A stretch of DNA of 23,113 nt from PBB1 sp046154125. GTDB taxonomy: Bacteria > Pseudomonadota > Gammaproteobacteria > Burkholderiales > Burkholderiaceae_C. Positions within the stretch are counted from its first letter, which is position 1. Each line of letters starts with the position of its first letter. Under the pieces are notes generated by a model, which was given only the letters and a program-made list of their open reading frames with translations, made no database searches and had not been told where the DNA came from. The position numbers and the translations under genes are program-made. Shown here in pieces: positions 16,617 to 23,113 of the stretch. The DNA lies in NCBI GenBank assembly GCA_046154125.1, contig JBJXEJ010000200.1, positions 1 through 23,113 of the forward strand, given 5' to 3'.

Positions 16617-17030
16617 TCAAGCTTGCAGGCGCCCGAGCAACACCAGCAGCCACATGGCGCCGAAGACGCAGGGCATGGCCTTGGCGGCCCAGCGGCCGCG
16701 GTTGGCAAGGTGGTTGGCCGGCGCCAGCGGGCACAGGTCGGCCAGGCCTGCCTCGTCGAACTGCTGCCGAATGCTGTCGGTGGCCGCCATCGCCGTGTAA
16801 ATGCCCACGCCCACCAACAGCGCCACCAGGATGCCGAAGAAGGGGAAGCCCAGCACCAGCCAGCTGACGCTGTCGCGCGCTTGGGCGCCAAAGGCGGTGA
16901 ACATCAGGCCCTCCGACCAGATGAGCCACCCCATGCGCTGGGCCACCAGGTGGTCCTCGTGCGTCCACTGTTCGCGCAATGCGCGGTGGTGTTCCCAGAG
17001 TGCAACGTCGGGGGTGCGGTGGGTGTGCAT
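16617..17030 (-). CDS. Small membrane protein of unknown function
   Basis: This 137-residue protein lies in the operon between a GH17 gene (17 nt gap) and the symporter-GH17 fusion (40 nt gap). The N-terminal half is soluble and charged (EHHRALREQWTHEDHLVAQR). A weakly hydrophobic stretch GWLIWSEGLMFTAFG follows, then a clear membrane helix at about 55-79 (SWLVLGFPFFGILVALLVG) and another near the C-terminus at about 116-133 (AMPCVFGAMWLLVLL). It resembles a common class of 2-3 helix hypothetical proteins with a HEDxLxxQRxxWL motif that I cannot name. No enzyme motif is visible. Its place beside the transporter suggests an accessory or membrane-organising role, but that is inference. Confidence 0.72.
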   Translation of the reverse strand: MHTHRTPDVALWEHHRALREQWTHEDHLVAQRMGWLIWSEGLMFTAFGAQARDSVSWLVLGFPFFGILVALLVGVGIYTAMAATDSIRQQFDEAGLADLCPLAPANHLANRGRWAAKAMPCVFGAMWLLVLLGRLQA

Positions 17031-17047
17031 GGCAAAGTCTGGCGGGT

Positions 17048-18025
17048 TCAGGCTGCTGTCGGCTGCGGCCTGTCCTCGGGGTACAGCGACTGCATCACGA
17101 GCTTGGGTTTGCGGTCCACCGTGAACAGGCCCCAGTGCTTTTCCGGCTCCAGTGGGTCTGAGGAGCCCTTCCAGGGTTCGTCGAAGGCTTCGAACACGAA
17201 ACACAACAGGCCTTCGCTGCGAGTCCAGTCCATCAGGTCGCTGTAATAGATGGACTGCAATTCCTGCACGGCGTGTTCGGCACGCATGCCGCGGCCGTTG
17301 CTGTTGGTACACCAGCCGGCTTCGGTGATGACGATGGGCTTTCCGGGGTACAGCCGCGCGACGCTGGCGACGTTGTCCTTGGTGTAATCCAGCGCCTCGT
17401 GGATGTGCTTGTATTCCCACACCGGGTAGGTGTGCAGCGAAATGAAGTCCAGCTCGGGCACCAGGTCGCGCAGCTTGTGCTGCCAGGGCACGTAGTTTTC
17501 GCAGAAGGTGACGGGCTGCTGCACTGAAGCCTTCACGCGCCTGACGTGTTCGATCATCCGGTGCACCGGCACGAAGTGGTCGGTCCAGTCGACTGTGGCC
17601 TCGTTGCCCACCGCCACCGAGAAGATGATGCCCGGATAGCTGTTGGCCAATGCGATCAACCGCCCGACTTCGACATCGTTTTCGAGTGTGCTGGCTTCCA
17701 GCTGCTCTTCGGTGAAGGTGCCGCCCCAGGGGCAGCCGAAGTTGTTCATCTCCGCGCCCAGATAGGCGCCTAGCATCACCTGGAACGGCAGCTTGTCTTC
17801 TTCAATGACCCGCAACACACGTTGCGCGTGTTCGCTGCAGTCGTACAGGCGCAGCAGCCGCCAGTTGCGTTGAAGGATCAACAGGTCTTCCAGAATTTCT
17901 GCCTGCGACGGGTAGATGCGGTCATTCGGGCTCTGGCCTTCGCGGTAGCCGCTGTAGCAAATGGCATTACCCGAGGGCAGGTTCAACACGGTGGATGGGT
18001 TCGGTGCGGTCGTCATCAGCATCAT
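17048..18025 (-). CDS. GH17 beta-1,3-glucanase/transglycosylase, cytoplasmic
   Basis: This 325-residue protein is a GH17 enzyme with no signal peptide. It has an N-terminal ICYSGYREGQSP strand, VAVGNEA with acid/base Glu142, DFISLHTYPVWEY, and VITEAGW with nucleophile Glu235. The C-terminal strand region FVFEAFDEPWKG is also typical. The ATG at 18025 overlaps the stop of the preceding GH17 gene by ATGA; ATG codons at 18022 and 18016 are also in frame. By eye it is closer to the catalytic part of the GH17 lipoprotein at 5207-7027 (shared QxPVTxxxN and DFxSxHTY segments) than to its immediate upstream neighbour, so the adjacent pair is not a simple recent duplication. It should act on imported beta-1,3-oligosaccharides, either cutting or rearranging them. 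Confidence 0.9.
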   Translation of the reverse strand: MMLMTTAPNPSTVLNLPSGNAICYSGYREGQSPNDRIYPSQAEILEDLLILQRNWRLLRLYDCSEHAQRVLRVIEEDKLPFQVMLGAYLGAEMNNFGCPWGGTFTEEQLEASTLENDVEVGRLIALANSYPGIIFSVAVGNEATVDWTDHFVPVHRMIEHVRRVKASVQQPVTFCENYVPWQHKLRDLVPELDFISLHTYPVWEYKHIHEALDYTKDNVASVARLYPGKPIVITEAGWCTNSNGRGMRAEHAVQELQSIYYSDLMDWTRSEGLLCFVFEAFDEPWKGSSDPLEPEKHWGLFTVDRKPKLVMQSLYPEDRPQPTAA

Positions 18026-19029
18026 CCAAACTTGAGTTCGCCGTCCTTGTCCCACAGGCCCCAGTAGGCACCTACGTCTCCCTCGGCGCCCACCTTCCAG
18101 GCTTCGTCGAAGGCCGAGAAGTAGAAGATCTCGACGCCGTCTTCGCGCGCCCAGCGGCAGGTGTCGACGAAGTACTGCATGGCGCCCTCGCGCGAAGGCA
18201 CGGAACCCTGGAACGGGCTGCCCTGGTCAGGCCAGCCGGTTTCGCTGATCAGCACCCGCTTGCCAGGTGCGGCGGCGCGCGTGCGCGCCATCATGGTTTG
18301 CATGTAGGCCAGCGCCTGTTCACGAGGGCAGCCTTCCCAGAAGGGGTAGCAGTTGGTCATGACCACGTCGCAAGCAGCGGTGATCCGCGGGTGCTTCTCG
18401 AACAGGAAGTAGGCGTCGACATAACCCACGGGCACACCCGGCAGCGCGTCCTTCACGCGCTGGATGAAACCCAGCAGCGCGTCCTCGGACATGTCTTCGC
18501 GCAGCATCACTTCGTTGCCCACGGCGACGATGTCGGCGTGGCCCGCGCGTGCCACTTCGATGACGCCCTGGATCTCGCGCTCGTTGATCTCCGCATCGGT
18601 GCCCAGCCAAGCGCCGACCAGCGTCTTCAGGCCGAGTTCATGCGCCACGCGCGGCGTCTGCTCGTGGCCGTCGGTGGATGAGAAGGTGCGCACCCAGCCG
18701 ACGTGCGGCTGGATGATGCGCAGGCGTTCGCGGATCTGCGATTCACTGACCTGCGAGCCCGGCTGCTGGCCCTCGAGGTAAGGGCTGAAGCACAGGCCAT
18801 GGACGCGCTGCTGCAGCGTGGCACGGAATTCGGTGGCCAGCACGTTGCAGGCTTCGGTGGTCCACACCTCCCGGACGCCGCGCGCCCAAGTGCTGCGGTC
18901 GACAGCACTGGCTTGCGGTGCAGCGCCGGAATGCATTTGCTCTCGTTCTTGCTGCGCCTCGCCTTGTTCGGTGCTGCGGCTGACGCCGGTGTGCAGGGCG
19001 TCGCTAGGGGCGGGAGGGGGTCGTGACAT
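18022..19029 (-). CDS. GH17 beta-1,3-glucanase, cytoplasmic, paralogue of the fused GH17 domain
   Basis: This 335-residue protein begins with a polar, probably disordered N-terminus (about 1-75) without a signal peptide, then a GH17 barrel from GLCFSPYLEG. The acid/base is in VAVGNEV (Glu173) and the nucleophile in ISETGWP (Glu263). It is clearly colinear with the GH17 half of the transporter fusion: both share GLCFS.Y, KTLVGAW or ETLVGAW, NEREI, VPVG.VDAY, ITAACDV or LTAACDV, NCYPFWEG and WGLWDKD. The start at 19029 has AGGA (complement of 19038-19041) 8 nt upstream. It begins 11 nt after the GH16 stop, and its stop overlaps the next start. A cytoplasmic location on oligosaccharides is inferred. 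Confidence 0.9.
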   Translation of the reverse strand: MSRPPPAPSDALHTGVSRSTEQGEAQQEREQMHSGAAPQASAVDRSTWARGVREVWTTEACNVLATEFRATLQQRVHGLCFSPYLEGQQPGSQVSESQIRERLRIIQPHVGWVRTFSSTDGHEQTPRVAHELGLKTLVGAWLGTDAEINEREIQGVIEVARAGHADIVAVGNEVMLREDMSEDALLGFIQRVKDALPGVPVGYVDAYFLFEKHPRITAACDVVMTNCYPFWEGCPREQALAYMQTMMARTRAAAPGKRVLISETGWPDQGSPFQGSVPSREGAMQYFVDTCRWAREDGVEIFYFSAFDEAWKVGAEGDVGAYWGLWDKDGELKFG

Positions 19030-19040
19030 GATTTCTTTCC

Positions 19041-19946
19041 TTAAGCTTTCTTCTTGGCCTGCCAGGGGAACTTGCCCTTGCCAATGGGCCCGGCCTCGCC
19101 ATAGCCGCCAACCTTGTCGTAGACGCGTACGTAGTCGACGACCAGCTCGGCCGGAAAGCGCGTCTCGGCATTGGGCGCGCCGGGAAAGTTACCCCCCACG
19201 GCCACGTTCATCACCAGGTAAAACGGCTGGTCGAACGGTGCTGGCCAGGGGTTCAGGTCGTCGGCGGACTTGGCCTGCAGGCCGCGACCATTCTTCGTCT
19301 TGCTGCAACTCCACCAGTGGCGGTACGTGCAGGTCTGGACATCGTCGACATAGAAGCGGATCTCGCCTGGCTCCCACTCCGCTGCGTAGATGTGCCAATC
19401 GGACACCGTGCTGCCCGCGGGCAGCTTGTGTACGGTGGTGATCAGCGATCGCTTGGGAAACACCGAGCCGAAGTGGATGCTGTTGAGCACCTCGTGCGGC
19501 TTTTCGCCGACGATCTCCATCAGGTCGATCTCGCCGCTGGCGGCCCAGCCACCGTACTTGTCGTCCTGCGGCAGCATCCACAGCGCTGGCCACAGGCCCT
19601 TCCCCCAGGGCACCTTGGCACGGAACTCGATGCGCCCGTAGAGCTTGGTGAACAGCACCGTGCCATCACGCTCGCGAGTCTTGAGCCGCGCCGAGGTGTA
19701 GCCGCAGCCGTGCAGCGACTCCTTCACCGCCCGAATCGTCAGCAAGCTGTCCTTCACGGTGACGTTGGACGGATCGCTGGTGTAGTACTGCAGCTCCTCG
19801 TTGCCCCAGCCGGGGATCCACGTGTGGCCCTTGTAGTCGTAGAAACCGTTGCCGATGTCGAACGCCCATTTCGTGCGGTCGACAGCGTCGCCTTCAAACT
19901 CGTCAGCCCAGACGAGCTTCCAGCCCTTTCGTGCGCGTGTGGCCAT
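19041..19946 (-). CDS. GH16 beta-1,3-glucanase without signal peptide
   Basis: This 301-residue protein is a laminarinase-type GH16. It has LVWADEFEGD, NEELQYYT, SARLKTRERDG, RIEFRAKVPWGKGLWPALWMLP and the active-site motif GEIDLMEIVG (nucleophile Glu139, Asp141, acid/base Glu144), and ends with a basic tail. The start is firm: AGGAG (complement of 19952-19956) lies 5 nt before ATG 19946, and residues MATRARKGWKLVWADEF lead directly into the domain with no room for an export signal. The enzyme is therefore predicted to be cytoplasmic, unlike its exported relative at 13235-14179. The active site is complete. It sits between the ABC ATPase gene and a GH17 gene in the same operon. Confidence 0.9.
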   Translation of the reverse strand: MATRARKGWKLVWADEFEGDAVDRTKWAFDIGNGFYDYKGHTWIPGWGNEELQYYTSDPSNVTVKDSLLTIRAVKESLHGCGYTSARLKTRERDGTVLFTKLYGRIEFRAKVPWGKGLWPALWMLPQDDKYGGWAASGEIDLMEIVGEKPHEVLNSIHFGSVFPKRSLITTVHKLPAGSTVSDWHIYAAEWEPGEIRFYVDDVQTCTYRHWWSCSKTKNGRGLQAKSADDLNPWPAPFDQPFYLVMNVAVGGNFPGAPNAETRFPAELVVDYVRVYDKVGGYGEAGPIGKGKFPWQAKKKA

Positions 19947-19979
19947 GGCCGCTCCTCTCTCGCCTTTCGATGGTTCGTT

Positions 19980-21035
19980 TCAAGCCGCCAGCCGCGCATC
20001 GGCGCCGAAGCTCAGCGCCCACGCCTTATCGGGCATCAGGCCCACGATCTGCCCCGCGGCGACGCGCGCGTGCCCGGCGCCCACCTTGGCGCTGAGCAGG
20101 TCATCCACACCGCTCACGCGAAGGTGCAGGATCGACACGTCGCCCAGGTGCTCGGCCAGCTCCACGTTGGCCGGCACGCCTTGCCCCGCGTCGACCACAT
20201 GCAGGTGCTCCGGACGCAGCCCGACCCGTCTGACGCTGGCCTGCGCGTTAGCCGCGAGCGAGTCCCACAGCGCCCGATGAGGCAGCGGCGCGTCAAGCGC
20301 CGGGCGATCCACGAGGTTGATGCGCGGCGCCCCGATGAAGCCGGCCACGAACTCGTTGGCGGGCCGGTCGTAGAGTTGCATCGGTGGTCCGAGTTGCTCG
20401 ACGATGCCTTTGTGGAAAACCGCGATGCGGTCGCCCATCGTCATCGCCTCGACCTGGTCGTGGGTGACGTAGATCATCGTCGCACCGAGTTCCTTGTGCA
20501 GGCGCGAAAGCTCGATGCGCATGTTGACGCGCAGCGCAGCATCGAGGTTCGACAGCGGCTCATCGAACAGGAAGACCTTCGGCTTGCGCACGATGGCGCG
20601 GCCGATCGCCACGCGCTGGCGCTGACCGCCGGAGAGTTCCTTCGGGAATCGGCCCAGGAAGTCGGTGATGCGCAGGATCTCCGCGGCGCGGCCCACTTGC
20701 CGCTCGCGCTCGGCCTTGGGCACCCCGGCCATCCTGAGCGCGAAGCCCATGTTCTCGGCCACCGTCATGTGCGGGTACAGCGCATAGCTCTGGAACACCA
20801 TGGCCGCGCCGCGGTCGGACGGACGCAGGTCGTTGGCGCGCACGCCGTCGATCATCAGGTCACCCGCGGTGATGCTCTCCAATCCCGCGATCATGCGCAG
20901 GGTCGTGCTCTTGCCGCAGCCCGAGGGCCCGACGAACACCATGAACTCGCCATCGCGAACTTCGAGGTCGATGCCCTGGATGACATCGACGCTGCCGTAG
21001 CGCTTGCGCACACCGCGCAACATAACCTGGCCCAT
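19980..21035 (-). CDS. ABC sugar importer ATPase, MalK/UgpC type
   Basis: This 351-residue ATPase is of the carbohydrate-uptake (CUT1) family. It has Walker A GPSGCGKST (36-44, Lys42), Q-loop Gln82, signature LSGGQ (134-138), Walker B VFLFDEP with Glu159, D-loop and switch His192 (VTHDQ). A C-terminal TOBE/regulatory region runs from about residue 240. All ATPase residues are present. It would drive uptake through the permease pair, of which one is visible at 22439-23113. GGAG lies 7 nt before the ATG, and only one base separates it from the GH1 stop. The substrate is inferred to be beta-glucan oligosaccharide from context; MalK-type ATPases are often shared among transporters, so the sequence alone does not prove specificity. 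Confidence 0.94.
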   Translation of the reverse strand: MGQVMLRGVRKRYGSVDVIQGIDLEVRDGEFMVFVGPSGCGKSTTLRMIAGLESITAGDLMIDGVRANDLRPSDRGAAMVFQSYALYPHMTVAENMGFALRMAGVPKAERERQVGRAAEILRITDFLGRFPKELSGGQRQRVAIGRAIVRKPKVFLFDEPLSNLDAALRVNMRIELSRLHKELGATMIYVTHDQVEAMTMGDRIAVFHKGIVEQLGPPMQLYDRPANEFVAGFIGAPRINLVDRPALDAPLPHRALWDSLAANAQASVRRVGLRPEHLHVVDAGQGVPANVELAEHLGDVSILHLRVSGVDDLLSAKVGAGHARVAAGQIVGLMPDKAWALSFGADARLAA

Positions 21036-21036
21036 G

Positions 21037-22401
21037 TCAAGTCTCCGTCGCGAGGGCCGAATGCCTTGCGTGCTGCTGTTGCAGGAACGCGCGGTACCAC
21101 AGCGCGCTGTCTTTCATGGTTCGTCGCTGCGTCGCGTAGTCCACGTGCACGATGCCGAAGCGTTTGTCATACCCCGAAGCCCACTCGAAGTTGTCGAGCA
21201 GGCTCCAGACCATGTAGCCGGCCATGCACACGCCTTGGGTCATGGCCTCGCCTACGGCCGAGATGTGCGAGGCGATATAGGCCAGGCGATCGGCGTCATG
21301 AACATGCCCGTCGATCATCTGGTCCTTGAATGCGGCGCCGTTCTCCGTCACGTACATCGGAGGCACGGCGTAGTCGCGACGCAGTCTCAGCAGCAGCTCG
21401 GTCAGGCCAGCGGGGTAGATTTCCCAGCCCATGTCTGTGAGATCGAGCCCGCGACGCGTCGCATCCGACGAGCCGTCGGCACTGGCGACCTTGCGCGAGT
21501 AGTAGTTGATGCCGAGGAAGTCCATCGGTGCGGCAATCGTCTTCAGATCGTCGGCCTCGATTCGCGGAGCGTCTGCGCCGAGCCACGCCAGCACGTCCTC
21601 GGGATAGGCGCCGTGGAACAGCGGGTCCATGTACCAGCGCAGCAGACGACCATCCGCGAGGCGTGCGCTTGCCTCGTCGGCAGCGCTCGCGGTGGCAGGA
21701 TGAGTCGGCGACAGGTTGAGCACGATTCCCAGCTTGCTTCTGCAGCCACCGGCACGTAGCGCCTGCAGGGCGAGCCCATGACTGAGCAGCAGGTGATGCG
21801 AGGCCTGAGCTGCCGTGGCGCGGCTCTTCAGCCCGGGCGCAAAGGTGCCCGCCTCGTAACCGAGCTGTGCGATCACCCAGGGTTCGTTGTGCGTGGTGAT
21901 CGCTGCCACGCGGTCGCCCAACCTGGCATCCACCCCCAGTGCGTACTCGACGAATCGCTGTACCGTATCCCGGTTCGCCCAGCCGCCGGCGTCCTGCAGT
22001 TCGGCCGGAAGGTCCCAGTGGTTCAGTGTGAGATAGGGCTTGATGCCACGCTGTACCAGTCCATCGACTAATCGGTCGTAGAACTCCAGCCCCTTGGGGT
22101 TCCACGCGCCAGCGCCGCCAGGGCGCACCCGTGGCCAGGAGACCGAGAACCGGTACGCGTCGACGCCTAGTTCGGCGATCAGATCCAGGTCCTCGCGCCA
22201 AAGGTGGTAGTGGTCGCAGGCGATGTCGCCATCGGTGCCATCGGCGATCGCGCCAGGGATGCGGCAGAAGCGGTCCCAAATGGATTCGCCCTTGCCGTCC
22301 TCAACGGCGCCCCCTTCGATCTGGAACGCGCTGGTGGCCACCCCCCAAACGAAGTCGGGCGGAAATACTTGCGGCAGACTCGCGGATTCGTTGGTCATCA
22401 T
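21037..22401 (-). CDS. GH1 beta-glucosidase, cytoplasmic
   Basis: This 454-residue protein has the full GH1 set: FVWGVATSAFQIEGG near the start, acid/base in TTHNEPW (Glu173), NYYSR, and nucleophile in YVTENGAAF (Glu353), followed by DNFEWASGY. Length matches the bacterial family (about 450). There is no signal peptide. It would release glucose from the non-reducing end of laminaribiose and short oligoglucans inside the cell. The gene lies between the ABC permease and the ABC ATPase, which ties its substrate to that importer. ATG codons at 22401 and 22398 are both in frame, and neither has a strong ribosome site. Confidence 0.94.
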   Translation of the reverse strand: MMTNESASLPQVFPPDFVWGVATSAFQIEGGAVEDGKGESIWDRFCRIPGAIADGTDGDIACDHYHLWREDLDLIAELGVDAYRFSVSWPRVRPGGAGAWNPKGLEFYDRLVDGLVQRGIKPYLTLNHWDLPAELQDAGGWANRDTVQRFVEYALGVDARLGDRVAAITTHNEPWVIAQLGYEAGTFAPGLKSRATAAQASHHLLLSHGLALQALRAGGCRSKLGIVLNLSPTHPATASAADEASARLADGRLLRWYMDPLFHGAYPEDVLAWLGADAPRIEADDLKTIAAPMDFLGINYYSRKVASADGSSDATRRGLDLTDMGWEIYPAGLTELLLRLRRDYAVPPMYVTENGAAFKDQMIDGHVHDADRLAYIASHISAVGEAMTQGVCMAGYMVWSLLDNFEWASGYDKRFGIVHVDYATQRRTMKDSALWYRAFLQQQHARHSALATET

Positions 22402-22438
22402 GGTGGGGCGCAGGGCATTGGCTTGAGGAAGGGTTGCA

Positions 22439-23113
22439 TCACTTCACTGCGCCTGCGGTCAGCCCAGAGATCAGCTGGCGCGACGAGAGAACGAAAAGGA
22501 TCACGAGCGGGATGGTGGCGATGGTTGAGCCAGTCATCAGTGCGCCCCACTCGGTGTCCACCGGACTCTGCAGGCTGCGCAGGGCCAATGGCAGCGTGTA
22601 CATCTCCGGGCTGCGCATCACGATCAGCGGCCCGATGAAGTTGTTCCAGCTGGCAATGAAGGTGATCAAGCCGAGCGTCCCGAGTGCCGGCTTGAGAAGC
22701 GGCAGCACGATGCGCCAGTAGATGCCCAGCTCGCTGCATCCGTCCATGCGTGCAGCCTCGATCAGGTCCTTGGGCACCGAGGTCGTGACGAACTGGCGCA
22801 TCAGGAAGATGCCGAAGGCGCTGGCCGCGCCCGGCAAGTAAAGCGCACGCGGCTGGTCGATCCAGCCCAGCAAGTCCATGATCATGAAGGTAGGGATCAT
22901 GTTCATGAAGCTGGGCAGCAACATGGTCGCCATCACGAAGGCGAACAGCGCGTTCTTGAAGCGAAACTCGAACAGCCCGAAGGCATAGCCACCCATGCTG
23001 CAGAACAGCAGTGTCAGCGTGGTGTTGCAGATCGCGACGTAAAGGCTCCAGGCGAGGTTGCGCCAGAAGGGGATGCGACCGGTGAGGATCTTGAGGTTGT
23101 TGAGGAAGTCGTC
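22439..23113 (-). CDS. ABC sugar importer permease, MalG type, N-terminus cut by window edge
   Basis: The frame runs open from the stop at 22439 to the right edge (224 codons), so the true start lies outside. Several membrane helices are visible (for example FAFVMATMLLPSFMNMIP and LGTLGLITFIASWNNFIG). The EAA loop that contacts the ATPase reads EAARMDGCSELGIYWRIVLPL, placing it in the binding-protein-dependent permease family of CUT1 importers, second-permease (MalG/UgpE) type. The usual partner permease and binding protein are probably encoded just beyond the right edge. It is separated from GH1 by 37 nt. Confidence 0.92.
   Translation of the reverse strand, partial: DDFLNNLKILTGRIPFWRNLAWSLYVAICNTTLTLLFCSMGGYAFGLFEFRFKNALFAFVMATMLLPSFMNMIPTFMIMDLLGWIDQPRALYLPGAASAFGIFLMRQFVTTSVPKDLIEAARMDGCSELGIYWRIVLPLLKPALGTLGLITFIASWNNFIGPLIVMRSPEMYTLPLALRSLQSPVDTEWGALMTGSTIATIPLVILFVLSSRQLISGLTAGAVK

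Noticed and set aside
15164..16867. 567-codon plus-strand frame opposite the symporter
   Set aside because: It is antisense to a clear 12-helix transporter and is a His/Glu/Arg-rich low-complexity translation without motifs.
16577..16891. N-terminal extension of the symporter-GH17 frame
   Set aside because: The frame is open but encodes a Trp/Arg-rich stretch overlapping the small membrane protein gene in another frame. The transporter aligns well from ATG 16576.
19317..21329. 670-codon plus-strand frame opposite GH16 and the ABC ATPase
   Set aside because: It crosses several real genes on the other strand and has no recognisable domain.
1..23113. CRISPR arrays, insertion sequences, tRNA or rRNA genes
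   Set aside because: I looked for regularly spaced repeats, transposase motifs and RNA gene signatures and saw none.

Overview
The window looks like a beta-1,3-glucan (laminarin or callose type) utilization locus from a GC-rich Gram-negative bacterium. It is probably a betaproteobacterium of the order Burkholderiales. That placement is an inference from high GC, Cys-Gly-rich lipoprotein signals, a porin ending in Phe and the GlgC-like sequence; no rRNA or marker gene is present. Nearly every gene encodes a beta-glucan enzyme or a sugar-transport component.

Left part (1-3789): two minus-strand genes, a GH81 endo-beta-1,3-glucanase (1110-3539) and an Ig-like-domain surface lipoprotein that runs off the left edge (1-988). 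A divergent control region (3540-3789) separates GH81 from the plus-strand genes. Three perfect copies of the palindrome TGAAAGCGCTTTCA lie at promoter-like sequences: before the lipoprotein, before GH81 and before the porin. They look like operators of a LacI-family repressor encoded outside the window.

Middle part (3790-13225, plus strand): an outer-membrane beta-barrel, a GH17 lipoprotein with a C-terminal beta-sandwich-like module, a decayed glgC/pgm chimera (pseudogene), a cytoplasmic GH30 enzyme and a 1106-residue clan GH-Q phosphorylase (GH149/GH161/GH94-like). The last two overlap by ATGA.

Right part (13235-23113, minus strand): a tightly packed operon entering from the right edge. 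In transcription order it holds an ABC permease (partial), a GH1 beta-glucosidase, an ABC ATPase, a GH16 without signal peptide, two GH17 enzymes without signal peptides, a small membrane protein, a fusion of a 12-TM GPH/MelB-type sugar symporter with a GH17 domain, and a GH16 lipoprotein. The two operons converge with only 9 bp between stop codons.

Proposed flow (inference): GH81, the GH16 lipoprotein and the GH17 lipoprotein cut polymer outside the cytoplasm. The porin admits oligosaccharides to the periplasm. The ABC importer and the symporter-GH17 fusion bring them into the cytoplasm. There, GH16, GH17, GH30, GH1 and the phosphorylase convert them to glucose and glucose-1-phosphate. The most unusual items are the symporter-GH17 fusion and the glgC/pgm relic beside a phosphorylase that would make glucose-1-phosphate.
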